Below, in pieces: positions 13,201-25,200 of a stretch of DNA of 64,000 bases. The stretch comes from Acanthaster planci (lineage: Eukaryota; Echinodermata; Asteroidea; Valvatida; Acanthasteridae). The stretch is from the NCBI RefSeq assembly GCF_001949145.1, contig NW_019091522.1, positions 408,094 to 472,093 on the forward strand, read 5' to 3'. The translations under genes were made by a program, and so were the position numbers. A model generated the notes under the pieces. It searched no databases. It was not told the origin of the DNA and saw nothing but the letters and a program-made list of their open reading frames with translations. Position 1 is the first letter of the stretch; every line of letters starts with the position of its first letter.

Positions 13201-16200
13201 TTCTGCGTGTACGCAAAGACCACGCATTCCGGAATAAATTTGTAGCACGTACTCAGCGTGCTCCACGTCAAACGTGCATATACTTGCGTGCCCAAGCGGT
13301 GAGTTGGTACCAAAGAAGTGTCAGTTTCATTTACAAGCACGCCTTCTTTTGTACCGCTCAGAGTGGATACTGCTTGCTGTCTCTCTGTCCACATTTTATC
13401 CAACAATTGTTGACTGCTGTGATGTGAGACACAACAGTTTCAAAACCCAAGGAAGGGAAAGCACCTGAGCCTCGGGCACTATGCGTACCCAAGGGTGTTA
13501 AAAACTTCAGACCATACATCACAGCATTCAAAAATTGTGTTGTCATATCTCTGTCTTATGATGTTTTTCACCTGTTTTTCTGGGGGAGATTAAGGGCCAA
13601 AAAAAGGAATCTTTGAACATTAGCAATTAGTAGTCATCAATTAGCACGTGCGTGCATGCACGTAATATGATAGCAACGTTGGCAGATGTGACATCTAACA
13701 GTGAGTGTTATTGCCCTGTCTCATGATCATTCTTGGCAAATGAGAAAAAACAGTATTCAAGACAGAGGTATGACAAATCATATTGTTAAAATTTTTGCTT
13801 GCGAGTAACTTATAATATGTCATTATTGTTTGTTTATTTCAACCTGGTATTTTGCCTCAGGGTGCTATGCATCCCTCAGGTGCTTAAAACATCAAATACC
13901 ACATCACAGCAGTCAACAATTGTTTTGTCATACCTCTGTATTACGGAATTTATTCAAAAAAACAAGCTCTGAATCTCAGAAGTTCAGACGACGACAGGCC
14001 TACTGAAAAAACTTCACAATTAACACAACAGACATAAATGATATTGTCAAAGAATGCACTGTTCCCTCGCTTTCTTCAAATGCGTAAACTTTAATGTGAA
14101 AGTAGTGCGGGTACCAGTGAGTACAAGCTCACGTCATGAAGTCTGGGTTAGTGGTCCCTGCATTACCTCATATGCTGCGAGGACTGGAATGAGTCTGTTA
14201 TACAAGTGCAACCACTGATCAAATTCCCTGGTAGCGTACGCACAAAACGTATTATGGGTACCACGCAAAACTGACTAAATGAGCGACAATGGTCGCTCTT
14301 GAACTTCCTGAAGCTTTTCTGTCTCATGGGCATGCCATCGGTAGAATAAGATGTCTCACGGTGAGTGTGATATATAGATATATCACCCTGTCATGTGATC
14401 GTTCTGGGCCAATGAACAGACGGTATCCAAGACAGAGGTATGACAAATTGGATTATTGCCTTAAAGTGTATTTTAAATATCTAATGAAGAAACTGAATTC
14501 CAACCTGTACACATACATGGAGACACTGTAGTGTACGTGTTATGCCTGGGGATTTGGTAGCGTGGGATAGGAGTTCGGGGATGGGGGTGTGGCTAGGTGG
14601 CGAGGGGTTTTGACAGAATGGAATGTGAATCAGGTCAGGTGAGGTGCAAATTTGTTAGCATGGGGTGAGTGTTTATTGGGTGGGTGGGGATTTGTTGGGG
14701 GCAGGATGGGGTTTGGGGGCTATCAAAGATTGAGCAAGTTCTAATATTTCTGTGTTTATATGCTCTCAACACTTCACTTGGATTTGATGAAATATTCACA
14801 TATGTGGTATGTTTTACATAGCCACAAGTTTTTGGAAAGTGGGAGGAAAGATCACAAACTGATCACAACCTAGGTCACTGTGTGTGTGGCAAAAGACAGA
14901 GAAAATGCAGTGTTTCATCTGTTCGTGGAAATGCTTAATGTAGCAAGGGGCCATGATGTCTTCGCTGTTCCAGTTTTCATGCAAAGGTTACAACCAAAGT
15001 AAAGAGTAAGCCTTGAAACAGCTGAAGGCTTCTTCATTTACAATAACATTGGAAAAAATAGATTCAACTCAATGTGATATCAATTGTCTGGCTTTGATAA
15101 ATTCTTTAACAATTTGTATCTAACCAATCGGGTGTAACTCACAATTCAGAAAATTCAGCCAGAAAAAAAAACCACAGTGTTGACAGTGTTGTTCCCATAA
15201 TCCTACAATCTGTACATTTTGTTACCTTTCCCAGATAATGTACTGCAGAACACAGGGTCATGATAAACTATCGTGGTGTGACTTCCTTATAGTTGCAATA
15301 TTATGCATTCATGGAAGTGTAGCTAGATGCTTCGCTGTTATTTTCATATGTAGTGAATACTGTAACTGACCATGGACCAATTTCAAGAAGGCTTGAAGCT
15401 CAGAAACTTCCTAAGTGTACAATATATGTAATGAACAGCAAAAAGGAGTTGATTGCGACTGCTTCCCAGCTGATTTCTGCTAAGCCTGTCAACTTGATGA
15501 GCAAGTTTTATGTCGGGTTAAAGAGATCATGCCGAGGGCTCTAGCCCATGAGCACTGTGGAGGCGGGGGGGGGAGATGGAAGCACTCAAGACAGTTTTTA
15601 AAATGGAAAAATTGAAAGAAAAGAAACCAAAATGAGCAAGGGGGATCAAAATTTCCAGCTTCCATAAAAACGTCTTGGGACTGCCCTCCTCCATAACTGA
15701 TAGGTGGCAGTGCTCCTCCCATCCCTCCCCCCTCCCACAAAGAGATATAACGTCCCCTGGCGACGCCCATACTATAAGACTTACACTGCTTGGCAAAGGC
15801 GAGGTCCACATTGGACTGGGTGCCGCTCACTGCTGAGTGGCCCTCGCTCTCCCGTCTCTTCTGGGCCTTCTTGGCCAGCCGTTTGCGCTTCTTGCCACTG
15901 GGCGTATCACCCCAGAGGTTGGAGCCCCCGTAGATACTGGGGATATTCAGCACGGCGATGCCTTCCAGGGAAGGGCCATTAGCGAGGTCTAGTGAGACGC
16001 CGTCGCACTTTTGAAAGAGCAAAGGAGAAATGAACGGTCGGTACTATAACCTTAATATTTGCTAGACTAGGGGCATTTTCGAAAGGGGTGTTCATGGAGG
16101 AATATACTGGACATTACAAAATGAATCATACTTCATTGCTTTCACTTATTTATTTCCATACATTTTAAACACTTTGACATCCTGATGTACATCTCACATG

Positions 16201-19200
16201 GCTGAAACTAAAGTGTTCTTATTGTTTCCAATGCGCAACATTTGGTTGAAGGCCTTTAACTCAGAAGTGGTTTTTGCCACTTTGATTTAGCAAAGCTGCG
16301 TCAAATATGGATTCCTTGCTGATAATCATACAGTAAACACTAAACATGTAAACCATAGCTATTGAAAGATGCACTAAGCGACACATTAGGGAGTACAACT
16401 GTGAAAGTAAACCACTATACGTTTGTGCACAACACGTTGAAATCTAAAGGAGTCCACAGAATCCAAAGAATGTCTACAGTCCACATCACTCTGATGTTCA
16501 GTTGTTACTAGCATACTCTCATGCTTACAAACACACCCAAGTGTGTATTTGCCTGCAACTGGGGCCCTCCTATTGTTGTTTGTACTTTAACTTTTTTAGA
16601 AGACCATCCATATGTTTTGTACACAGTTGTCAATCGGGGACCCTCTGTCAATCAGGGACCTTATTGTCCTCTATTGTTCAAGGTCCCCAATTGAATGCAG
16701 AAACAAACTCACATACACACAAACATCCTACACCCAAGCTGACCTGGTCTGCATTTCATTAAACACTAAACACATTGTCCATTTGAAGCAGCGAAGTAAC
16801 GACCAAATGAGGAAACTATTCCTGCAAAAGGGAATGTGTTCCTGGTACCCTCCCCCACTTTTTTTAGCTGAAAGGACACACAGGACAATTACCACATAAA
16901 TTGACAGTGATCAATAAACATACCATTGGTACACAACTAATGCACCAGCATTTTAAACACTGATAATTTAACTCATCAGAGAAAAGTCCTACCATGATGT
17001 CAATATCCTCGTGCAAGTTCTTGCAAGTGGCGGCAAATGTTTCTGACGTGCCAAACTCAAAGTACCAGAGCTTGTTCTTCATGCGGCTGTTGAATCTCTC
17101 GGGGTGTTTCTCCCTCATGGTGTGGAACCGATGGGCGATGGATGCATCCTGGGGCAGAATAAGGGAAAACAAGTAACTTGGTTGATTCATGTTGCACCTT
17201 GCACCTCTACTAGAGCCTATTCACACAGGTGAGCAGTAAAGGAAAGCAATGATGGATAACAGAATGCCACATGATATTTTACATGACCACAAGGCAGACA
17301 CCCACAAGTTACTATTTTCATCAAATAATGGCACCCGACAGGATATCTAACCAGACAGCTGATTGGCCAGTATGGTTGTTCCAGCACTGCATTTTTCAAC
17401 TATCCCTCAGGTTCAATTGACACCTGTCAAATGGTCTGCCTTCTATCAGAGTAAACAGTCCCCTAGGAATCCATTGTGTCTCATTTTTGTTGCCACACAG
17501 AAATCTGTCAACACATGTAAGTGTAAATGAGTGAATAAGTAAAGTGTGAACACTTGCAGTCAAACAATGGTCAAGCATCACCATGGCAACTCACATTCCT
17601 TGCTCCCTCCTATACAATGTGATGCACATGGCTGTTGCTAACCAGCAACACAGCCAACCTTGACAGGCTGAGCCGGATACTAAATAGTCAACTAGACCAT
17701 CACTAACTAGTATGCCTTTGATCCAAATTAGTTAAAACTATGGCAATCCATAGTTCTTGAGTGAACCTCCTCAAAGATGGTGTCCAAAACCCATTGCCAT
17801 TGAACAAGGAAGTTGGCTTGGCTTTAACCTACAGAATCAAGTCACCATAACTCACCACGCCTATTGAGAAATAGTTGTTGATGATGTTGTATGGTACGGG
17901 GTCTCCTTGCTCATCTGTGCTGGTTGTGCTGAACTCAATATGCCATCGATCCAGGAACGTATTCTCAGCATTCTGCATATCATGTAAAACCCGAGTAAGG
18001 CTGCCTCCATCGTAGCCTGCCATAAGAAGGATGTAAACAACTCGAGTTGTGGAGAAGCCAATTACTTTTGCTGACTTTGGATCATTTTCACAGATGCTCA
18101 ATCCAAACTTTTGTTTATTGGACATATTCTGACCATCCAAAGAATACCCAATATTCTTAGTTAATTTTCTTAACAAAACCTGAATGTGAAGCCAACATAT
18201 CTTACTGTGAAGGAGCCTTCACCAACCAGCGCATATCAACAACATTAGTGAAAGACTTCAACACTGTACAGAGGCTTGAGTGACAATGATATACAAGCAA
18301 AACAAAAAAAACCTCCCATGCATACGAGTCCGAATGTATCTTAAATGACCCTGTCTTTTGACATACTGAACAGGCTCATTGAATCTAACCATATCACTTG
18401 ACTCCAACCACTCCCAACCCATCTTATCTCTTGATGCTAGTATGTCAGCAAAATCCTTCTAGACTTACCTCCACCCCAGTTGAGACATCTAGCGAGGTCG
18501 TTGCCTGTACCCAAGGGGAGAATGGCCACAGGAGGACGGGGATCAAAGCCCAACTTATCTGGGGGAAAAAATATCTGATATTGCTGCTCCATCTATCTTG
18601 AACAATACCTTGCAAAGTTGTTACAGATCAAGCACACTTATTAATGCTTATGTTATCGTTTCCTTTTTTCCCTTAAAAGAGGAATTAAAACTCAAAGTCT
18701 CCAGTGGTATTACCTCAGTCACAATTTGCAGTCCTTAGGGTCGTGCAAAAAACTCAAGGTGCTTATAACCTTGATACACGGACCATTCAATTTTGCTATG
18801 TCCTGAATGATGCTTATGTGTTATTTTCCTCATGTTATCTGGAAAAGCAAACTGAAATTGTTTGCCTCAAGAATGCACATATGTTCACCCCTTCCACTTA
18901 GTTTGTGTGCATGCGCTAAAATTCGGCAAAGTCGTGGTCACTTTCTGTCGTTTTTTAAAATGGTAACGCCAGCCAACAAGCAACTACACCGAAATCTATC
19001 TCCGGAGATCTTCCACAATGTGTCAAAGTTTGCTGAATTTATACCAGAGAAATGTAATCACGCTTCAGATTTCATTTTGTGATGTGTTTCTTGTTGACAT
19101 AGGTGACATTTGGGAGAAAAAAGGGTGAAAGATGCATGTGTAAGTTACATTTCCGAGCGTAAAAAAGGGTATTTTAAACTCGAAAACTTGAATTGTTCTC

Positions 19201-22200
19201 CAGTTGGTCCACACATGCTGCATATCCTGATAACTGAAAGAGTGTTTGAAAAAGGTTACCACGTTATGTTTAAACTATTGCGAATTGTCCTTTGTTAGTT
19301 TGATCAATTTCAATTTTGACTCTCTGTCGACTGGTCGGCCATGATTTACGTGTGCACAAATGCACGTTCATGTACATGTGCATGTACTCCATAAACACAT
19401 GTGTACATATACATACACTACTACGGACACACGATTCTCATGCATTTCAATTCACAATAACTTGAAAATACTACCGATGTTTTATCGGGTCTTAATACAC
19501 ACGGCACTGCGTTTGTTTGGATAAACTAGAGAAGTTATTCAAAATGAGACAGACTGAGGACATATTTTCTTTCAAATCTGATTGTGTTTATTTTTGTAAA
19601 ACTCACTTTTTCAGAATTTGTTTCAAATTTTGTGCAATTGGGTTCATATAATACAGTGGTTTAACGTTGTCTAATCAATTTTTAGTGATCAGTTCTCCAT
19701 GCACTTTCTTTGTATTTTGTTAAAAATTATGGTCTCCATCTGCGGAAAGAAGTGTCGGAACGGTGTCAGACGTCACCTGCATCGAAATTCACAGTAAAGA
19801 GATTGAGTGCGCATACGCTAGCTCTCAACTAAGTGGTGCACAAGGGCATGGAAGTGAACATGCATGAATGTGTATGTTCTTACCGATGCAGTCTAGTACC
19901 CAGCCTACTGTGCCATCCCCTCCACAGCACAGCACTCGGAAATCTTTCACATCTTTGTAGAATTTCATTCTGAGGGAATGCAAATAAACCAAGAAGTTAG
20001 ACAAGAACCCACAGCTCTGAGACAGCATTTGAATACACAGAGTATGAATATAATGGAAGGAACCTGTACCTTTTAACAAAAAATTTACAAGTACATGGCT
20101 GTTTTGTAACTTTCTGTGTAACAGTTATCACTAATTTAACCACTGGGGTATTACAGGCAAAAACAAATGAATCAGCACCATTTCTACAATGTGTGTGCAC
20201 TTAAGTGCTCCCCACTTTAATGAAGTGGACATAATTTTGTGCGCACAAACCTGAAAAGCTGAAGTGTACATTCTGTGATATTTGCTATAGAGTACCTAGG
20301 TGTGGTACCATTTTGAACCAAGAAGTGTAGTGCAAATGGATGGAGCACGCGTATGTCGGTTCATGCGCTGGTTCTCTTGCTCATGCCTTGTACACACATA
20401 ATAGTGCACGTGACACATTCAATGTGGTGCTTTACAGTGAACCAGTTGTATCCCAGCAATGTATCCTGGACTGTCTGTGATGGTCAGAAGCTTTCCAATG
20501 GCAGTTCCGTCTTACCCCGGCATGGGTCCGCCTTTACTGAGGTCATACACCTGACGAGGGTTGAGGAGGTACTGGAATTTCCGCATGATGCGTTCTCCCT
20601 GCCGACCGCCGCTCTTGGGATTGATGAAAACAACTAGGGGATGGGAGCCAGGGAGAGGTGTGATCTGCAAGTCAAAAACAAAAAACACAATGACTTCAAA
20701 AGAATTCTAATTTCATATATATGTACATCGTCATTTCCTTCACTTTATGAAACATGAGAGCCCCATAATGTCAACAATTTAAATTGTTTTCAAGGAATTG
20801 AACAAACAGTAATGTCAGTAACTAATATTGTATTGGGTTTCAACTGACTGGCAAAAGCTAGAGTGCAGAAGTTCACTGTTTTATGATTTGCTTATATCAA
20901 TACTCAAAAACTATCTTACTGTATACCAGTCTGCAGCAGACCTTTTGTGTATGACATCACAAATGAGGGTATTGTTTACTTCCTCTGTGATAGGCTTGAG
21001 GAAACCTTTTGTGCATCATTCTAACAAAACTAAAATAACAAGGAATGGTCTCTGACTCTGTATTAATGCATAAGGTCTATTTGACTTCAGCTCAGTGCTT
21101 TACAATTGTGACTCAATTACGAAGTCAACATTCTTGTCAGCAATTAAGAGACAGGTAGGTGACAAGTTCTTCTATCAGGCTCATGCACAAGCTTTGCGAG
21201 CTACAATGAATTGAGCGCTTTTGAGCAATCCTTGGTGTCTTTACAAGAATTGATTACTAACAATGATAATAATATCAAGAACTAAGCACTATGTCAACCA
21301 TTTGCCCTTGATTCAAAATTTCTCAGTGAAATACTTGACAGATTTCCCTCGACAACCCAAAAACATTGAATGACCTTAGCCCCAGGTCTAGTAGCCTACC
21401 TGCAGGCCCTGTCCTTCCATTGACATGGAATCTGTCCTTGTCACCAGCTTCCTTTGTCCATCCGTGTCCTCTGATGTGTTACTGTCTTTTGGGGTGAGGG
21501 TACTTCTCCTTTCCTGGAAAGTGAAGGAATGAGTTCTTTCCAAGTCAAGCCTCCTGGCTGAAAATCAGTAAGGTATTGTCAATTTAATCTGCTCTATGTT
21601 ATTTTGCCCTCTTGCACTTGTAGGAACTCCCAATCCAACCATCTGAATCACGTAGAGTGGGTTGGTCAGCCCCCTTCTGTTTGAGTTTTCTTATGACTTT
21701 TTCAAAAGTCTGTCTCATGAGAGGCCAAAATGAATAAATTGAATACATAACTATTTTGCTCCGGTGTCAGAGCATTCGTCCAACCATTCATGAGAGGCCA
21801 AAATGAATAAATTGAATACATAACTATTTTGCTCTGGTGTCAGAGCATTCGTCCAACCATTCACGAGAGGCCAAAATGAATAAATTGAATACAGAACTAT
21901 TTTGCTCCGGTGTCAGAGCATTCGTCCAACCATTCACGAGAGGCCAAAATGAATAAATTGAATACATAACTATTTTGCTCCGGTGTCAGAGCATTAGTCC
22001 AACCAATAGCTCACACAGGGCCTGTTTGTTTCCCACAGATACGAATCGTGATCAGTGATCCAACGTCAGTTAACTGACATCAGAACCCACCTAACAGATA
22101 GCGTGAACCAGCTTTGGGAGCACTATGGAGATCCCAATCAGTGTGAAACAAACAGGTCCCAAACTTCAAGAATCTGCATAGGCAGATTTTGCAAGGACGT

Positions 22201-25200
22201 CCCAATCCTGAATTCTGAGCCAAGAGCTTTGATACTTCTTTCTGCATATGCCAAACAGCTGCTTGTGGAAGAGTGCCTCAGGTCAAGGTGAGTCACGAGT
22301 TCCAGAAGTTTCTAGTTTGGGCCATTAGCAAAGATTCTGCCGAGTTTGAAATTTCTTATCCTCCAACATTTCAAAAGTTGATAACATGCCACTTTTTCCC
22401 TTTAAAAAATGGGTTTCACACTGTTTTGAAGAATTACCCAGTATAAACTTAAACTCACAGGTAATTTTAGCAATAATGATTTGGCGTATGAAAGAGAAGT
22501 TACGCCATTTCTCCATTTATTTTGTTTGGTCCTTTAATCAAGGAGGGGGCGATGGCTTATGACTTACAGCTTAGACAAGTTCGAGTTTTCAAGCCGAGCA
22601 AATTTGTGAGTTTGGGCACACTGTGAGCTCGCCTCTTACCTCTATATTGGCCGACGCAGACTTGCCATGGGTTGATTTGCGAACAGAATTTACCCGTCCC
22701 TGAAATTGTGTGGATAGAGTAGGAGGGTGGGGTGGGGTTTGGAGTCAGACAGGGGAAAAGAGGAGGGATGCATCCAGCCAAGTGGTAGGTCAGCATGGCA
22801 AAGATGACAGCAGGTGAGGAAGAGGGGAGTTGAGATGAGAGAAAAAAGATAAGCAGGTTAGAAGGGAATGGGGAGAGAAAGAGGGTAAGTAGGGCAGATG
22901 TTGGATGTGGAGAAAAAGGAGGTTAATTTGAGAGTTGAAGTTGGGTAGGGAAGAAGGGATAAATACAGAACATTTTGGGGTGGGGGACACGGTTGAGTTA
23001 CAAAGACAAAGATGGGGAGGGGAACAGAATGGACGAAAAAGGGTTGGCGAAAATGGAGCACATGTAGACAAGGTCAGTCAGCCAGGTTGGTGGAGGGCCA
23101 AAGTAGAAGGAAAGGTGGGGCATGAGGAATTCATGGGAGGGAGGGGAACATGCAGATGGGAAAGGTGATTAAAAAAGAGCGTGAGGGGTGGGATGTTGTA
23201 CGATGCAGTTTGCAAGAAGAGATTTGGTAGTGATAGGAAGGGAAGAGGGGAGAGAAAGAGAAAAAAGAAAAATGTGACATTCATGAGCATGGTGGAAGAA
23301 ACTCAAGATGATCTGAACTAGAAATATCTTCAGTTGAGTGAGATGCAAGACACAGTTTAGATCACTAAGTTGTGGTGTAAGGTTGACGTAAGCAAAAGAA
23401 AAACCAGTTTGCGGCTGCTTCTAAATCAGAACTCAAAACTCACTGTCGTTAGGAGATCACACATGGGAATGGTTTGGATATACATGCAACAGGCGAAAAA
23501 AGAGGTTGATATGGTCTTGGAGGAAAGCATGCCCCATCAGCAATTTCTTGGAGCAGGAGAAGCATGCCAACATTAAGTAGTGTGCAGTAAATGATGCATG
23601 CCAAGAAGACGGCCACAATGGCAAGATGGCAGGTATGCACAATCTAACACAAAAATTTGCTGCAAGTTTCAAGAAAAAAGCGTAAGACTGTTACCGCAGG
23701 ATTCCCCCAAAAGGGATTTACACTGGTGCACTCAAGAACAATGTAGAGCAATATGAACCGCAAGAGAGACAGATTCGTGCAGATGTATTCAAACAAGCCA
23801 TGACGCATCAAATTTTGCTCCAGGATAAATGAAACGAAATGTATTGGCTTTGGTGTGGAATTAGTTGGAAGTCAAAATGTATGTGGAGAACCTTCTGCCT
23901 TTGGCCTGTGTACCACTTTCAACCACCTGTGCTAACTGTCATCATCTTTCCTTTCCCCGGTTTACGTGAGTTACTCGAGACACATATCTGGCCTTACATA
24001 CCAACATTTTTGCACAAGTGAATGCTTCACCTAAACTGACCTCTTGTCGGGTCAGAGTGTTTAATAATCATCAACTTCTGACAATGCATGTGAGCCCTTG
24101 AGGATGATGTCTGCCCACTAGCTTAGAACACACCCATGTACGGTACATTTGAGGGAAAAAAATGCCCCAGCGGAAGGGAGTCAAACAAACACGGATAAAA
24201 AGAGGCAGACAGGGACGAGGAACACTCACCAGTACGGCAGGGCAGATGGCGGTAGGCGGTAAGATGTGATCTCGGAACTCGCCCATGTTGCATTCTGGTT
24301 TTACCAATGATGCACACTTATTGTGCAACTAGATTTATCAAAAGAGAAAACAATACACAAGCACAAAAATGAGATGAAGGATGCAGGCACAGTTACGTTA
24401 GGCTGGGTTGACGGGGGTTTGCCAACTCAGTTGACTCAGAAGATTTTCTACTCATGACAGATCTGAGACTGGATGTAAAGCATGTGATGTGGATATGGTG
24501 AATGAATATGAGCAACCACTGCGTTGCTAGTAGCAATAATATCCTGTATGGCTAGCCAGGTTCCTGCACTGCTTTATGTACACGTAGCACATAGTTCTGA
24601 TAACCTTTTCTCCACTGGAACAAGCACAAAAACTAAGGGCCTTTAAAGGGGTGGGGCATTACGTAGCAGCAGAAATTTCTTGGTTACAGTTTAACCACTT
24701 TGTGCCGGGGTTTCCGGTACCGGAGACCTTAGGTTTATGCACAAAGCTGTGGTGCCCCAAAATCCGACAAAAGAGCAGGGCCTTGTAACAAATGACCATA
24801 CTCGGAACAAAAGACCAGGCTGCTGGGGATTGCCAACATTTTTTCAGTTGTCAATAGCAGAGGTAATCCGTCATTGTTTTGAAACAGTATACCACTATTT
24901 GTGGCATTCAGTGCGAGCGGATTATGACCGGGGACAAAAGTGCTCCAGCATCCCAGCGATGAGTCACTGCAAGCTAATCTGGTCCACATTTGAAAAGACG
25001 CCAGCAGCGCACTGGGCCAGTTTCGGGAGCAAAAGAAAATTACATAACGCCGCACAATCTGGGCTCTCTTTACAAGGCGGCAGGCTTGGCTGAAATACTC
25101 CGGCGTCAATAGATGTTGCCTGTCAGATATGAATTTTTAAAGAATTTTGAAGACGAAAAAACTTGAAAATCCCCCTGAAACTCATCAGCAACTTCAATTT

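Larger units (their letters stand above)
10950..15784 (-). other. DGK intron 20 (4.8 kb), repeat-rich
   Basis: No conserved coding block was found. It contains a partial relative of the 49.6 kb foldback repeat (about 12530-12850), inverted-repeat-rich sequence (13390-14460) and a G-rich tract (14546-14720). Confidence 0.8.

Noticed and set aside
15545-15775. C/G-rich stretch beside exon 20 as a second copy of the 3803 MITE
   Set aside because: It has similar cctggcgacgccc wording at one side, but I could not find a matching opposite end or an 8-bp duplication.
24735-25109. Overlapping ORFs of 118-124 codons on both strands
   Set aside because: They lie in a piggyBac-like MITE whose sister copy breaks them with substitutions and indels.
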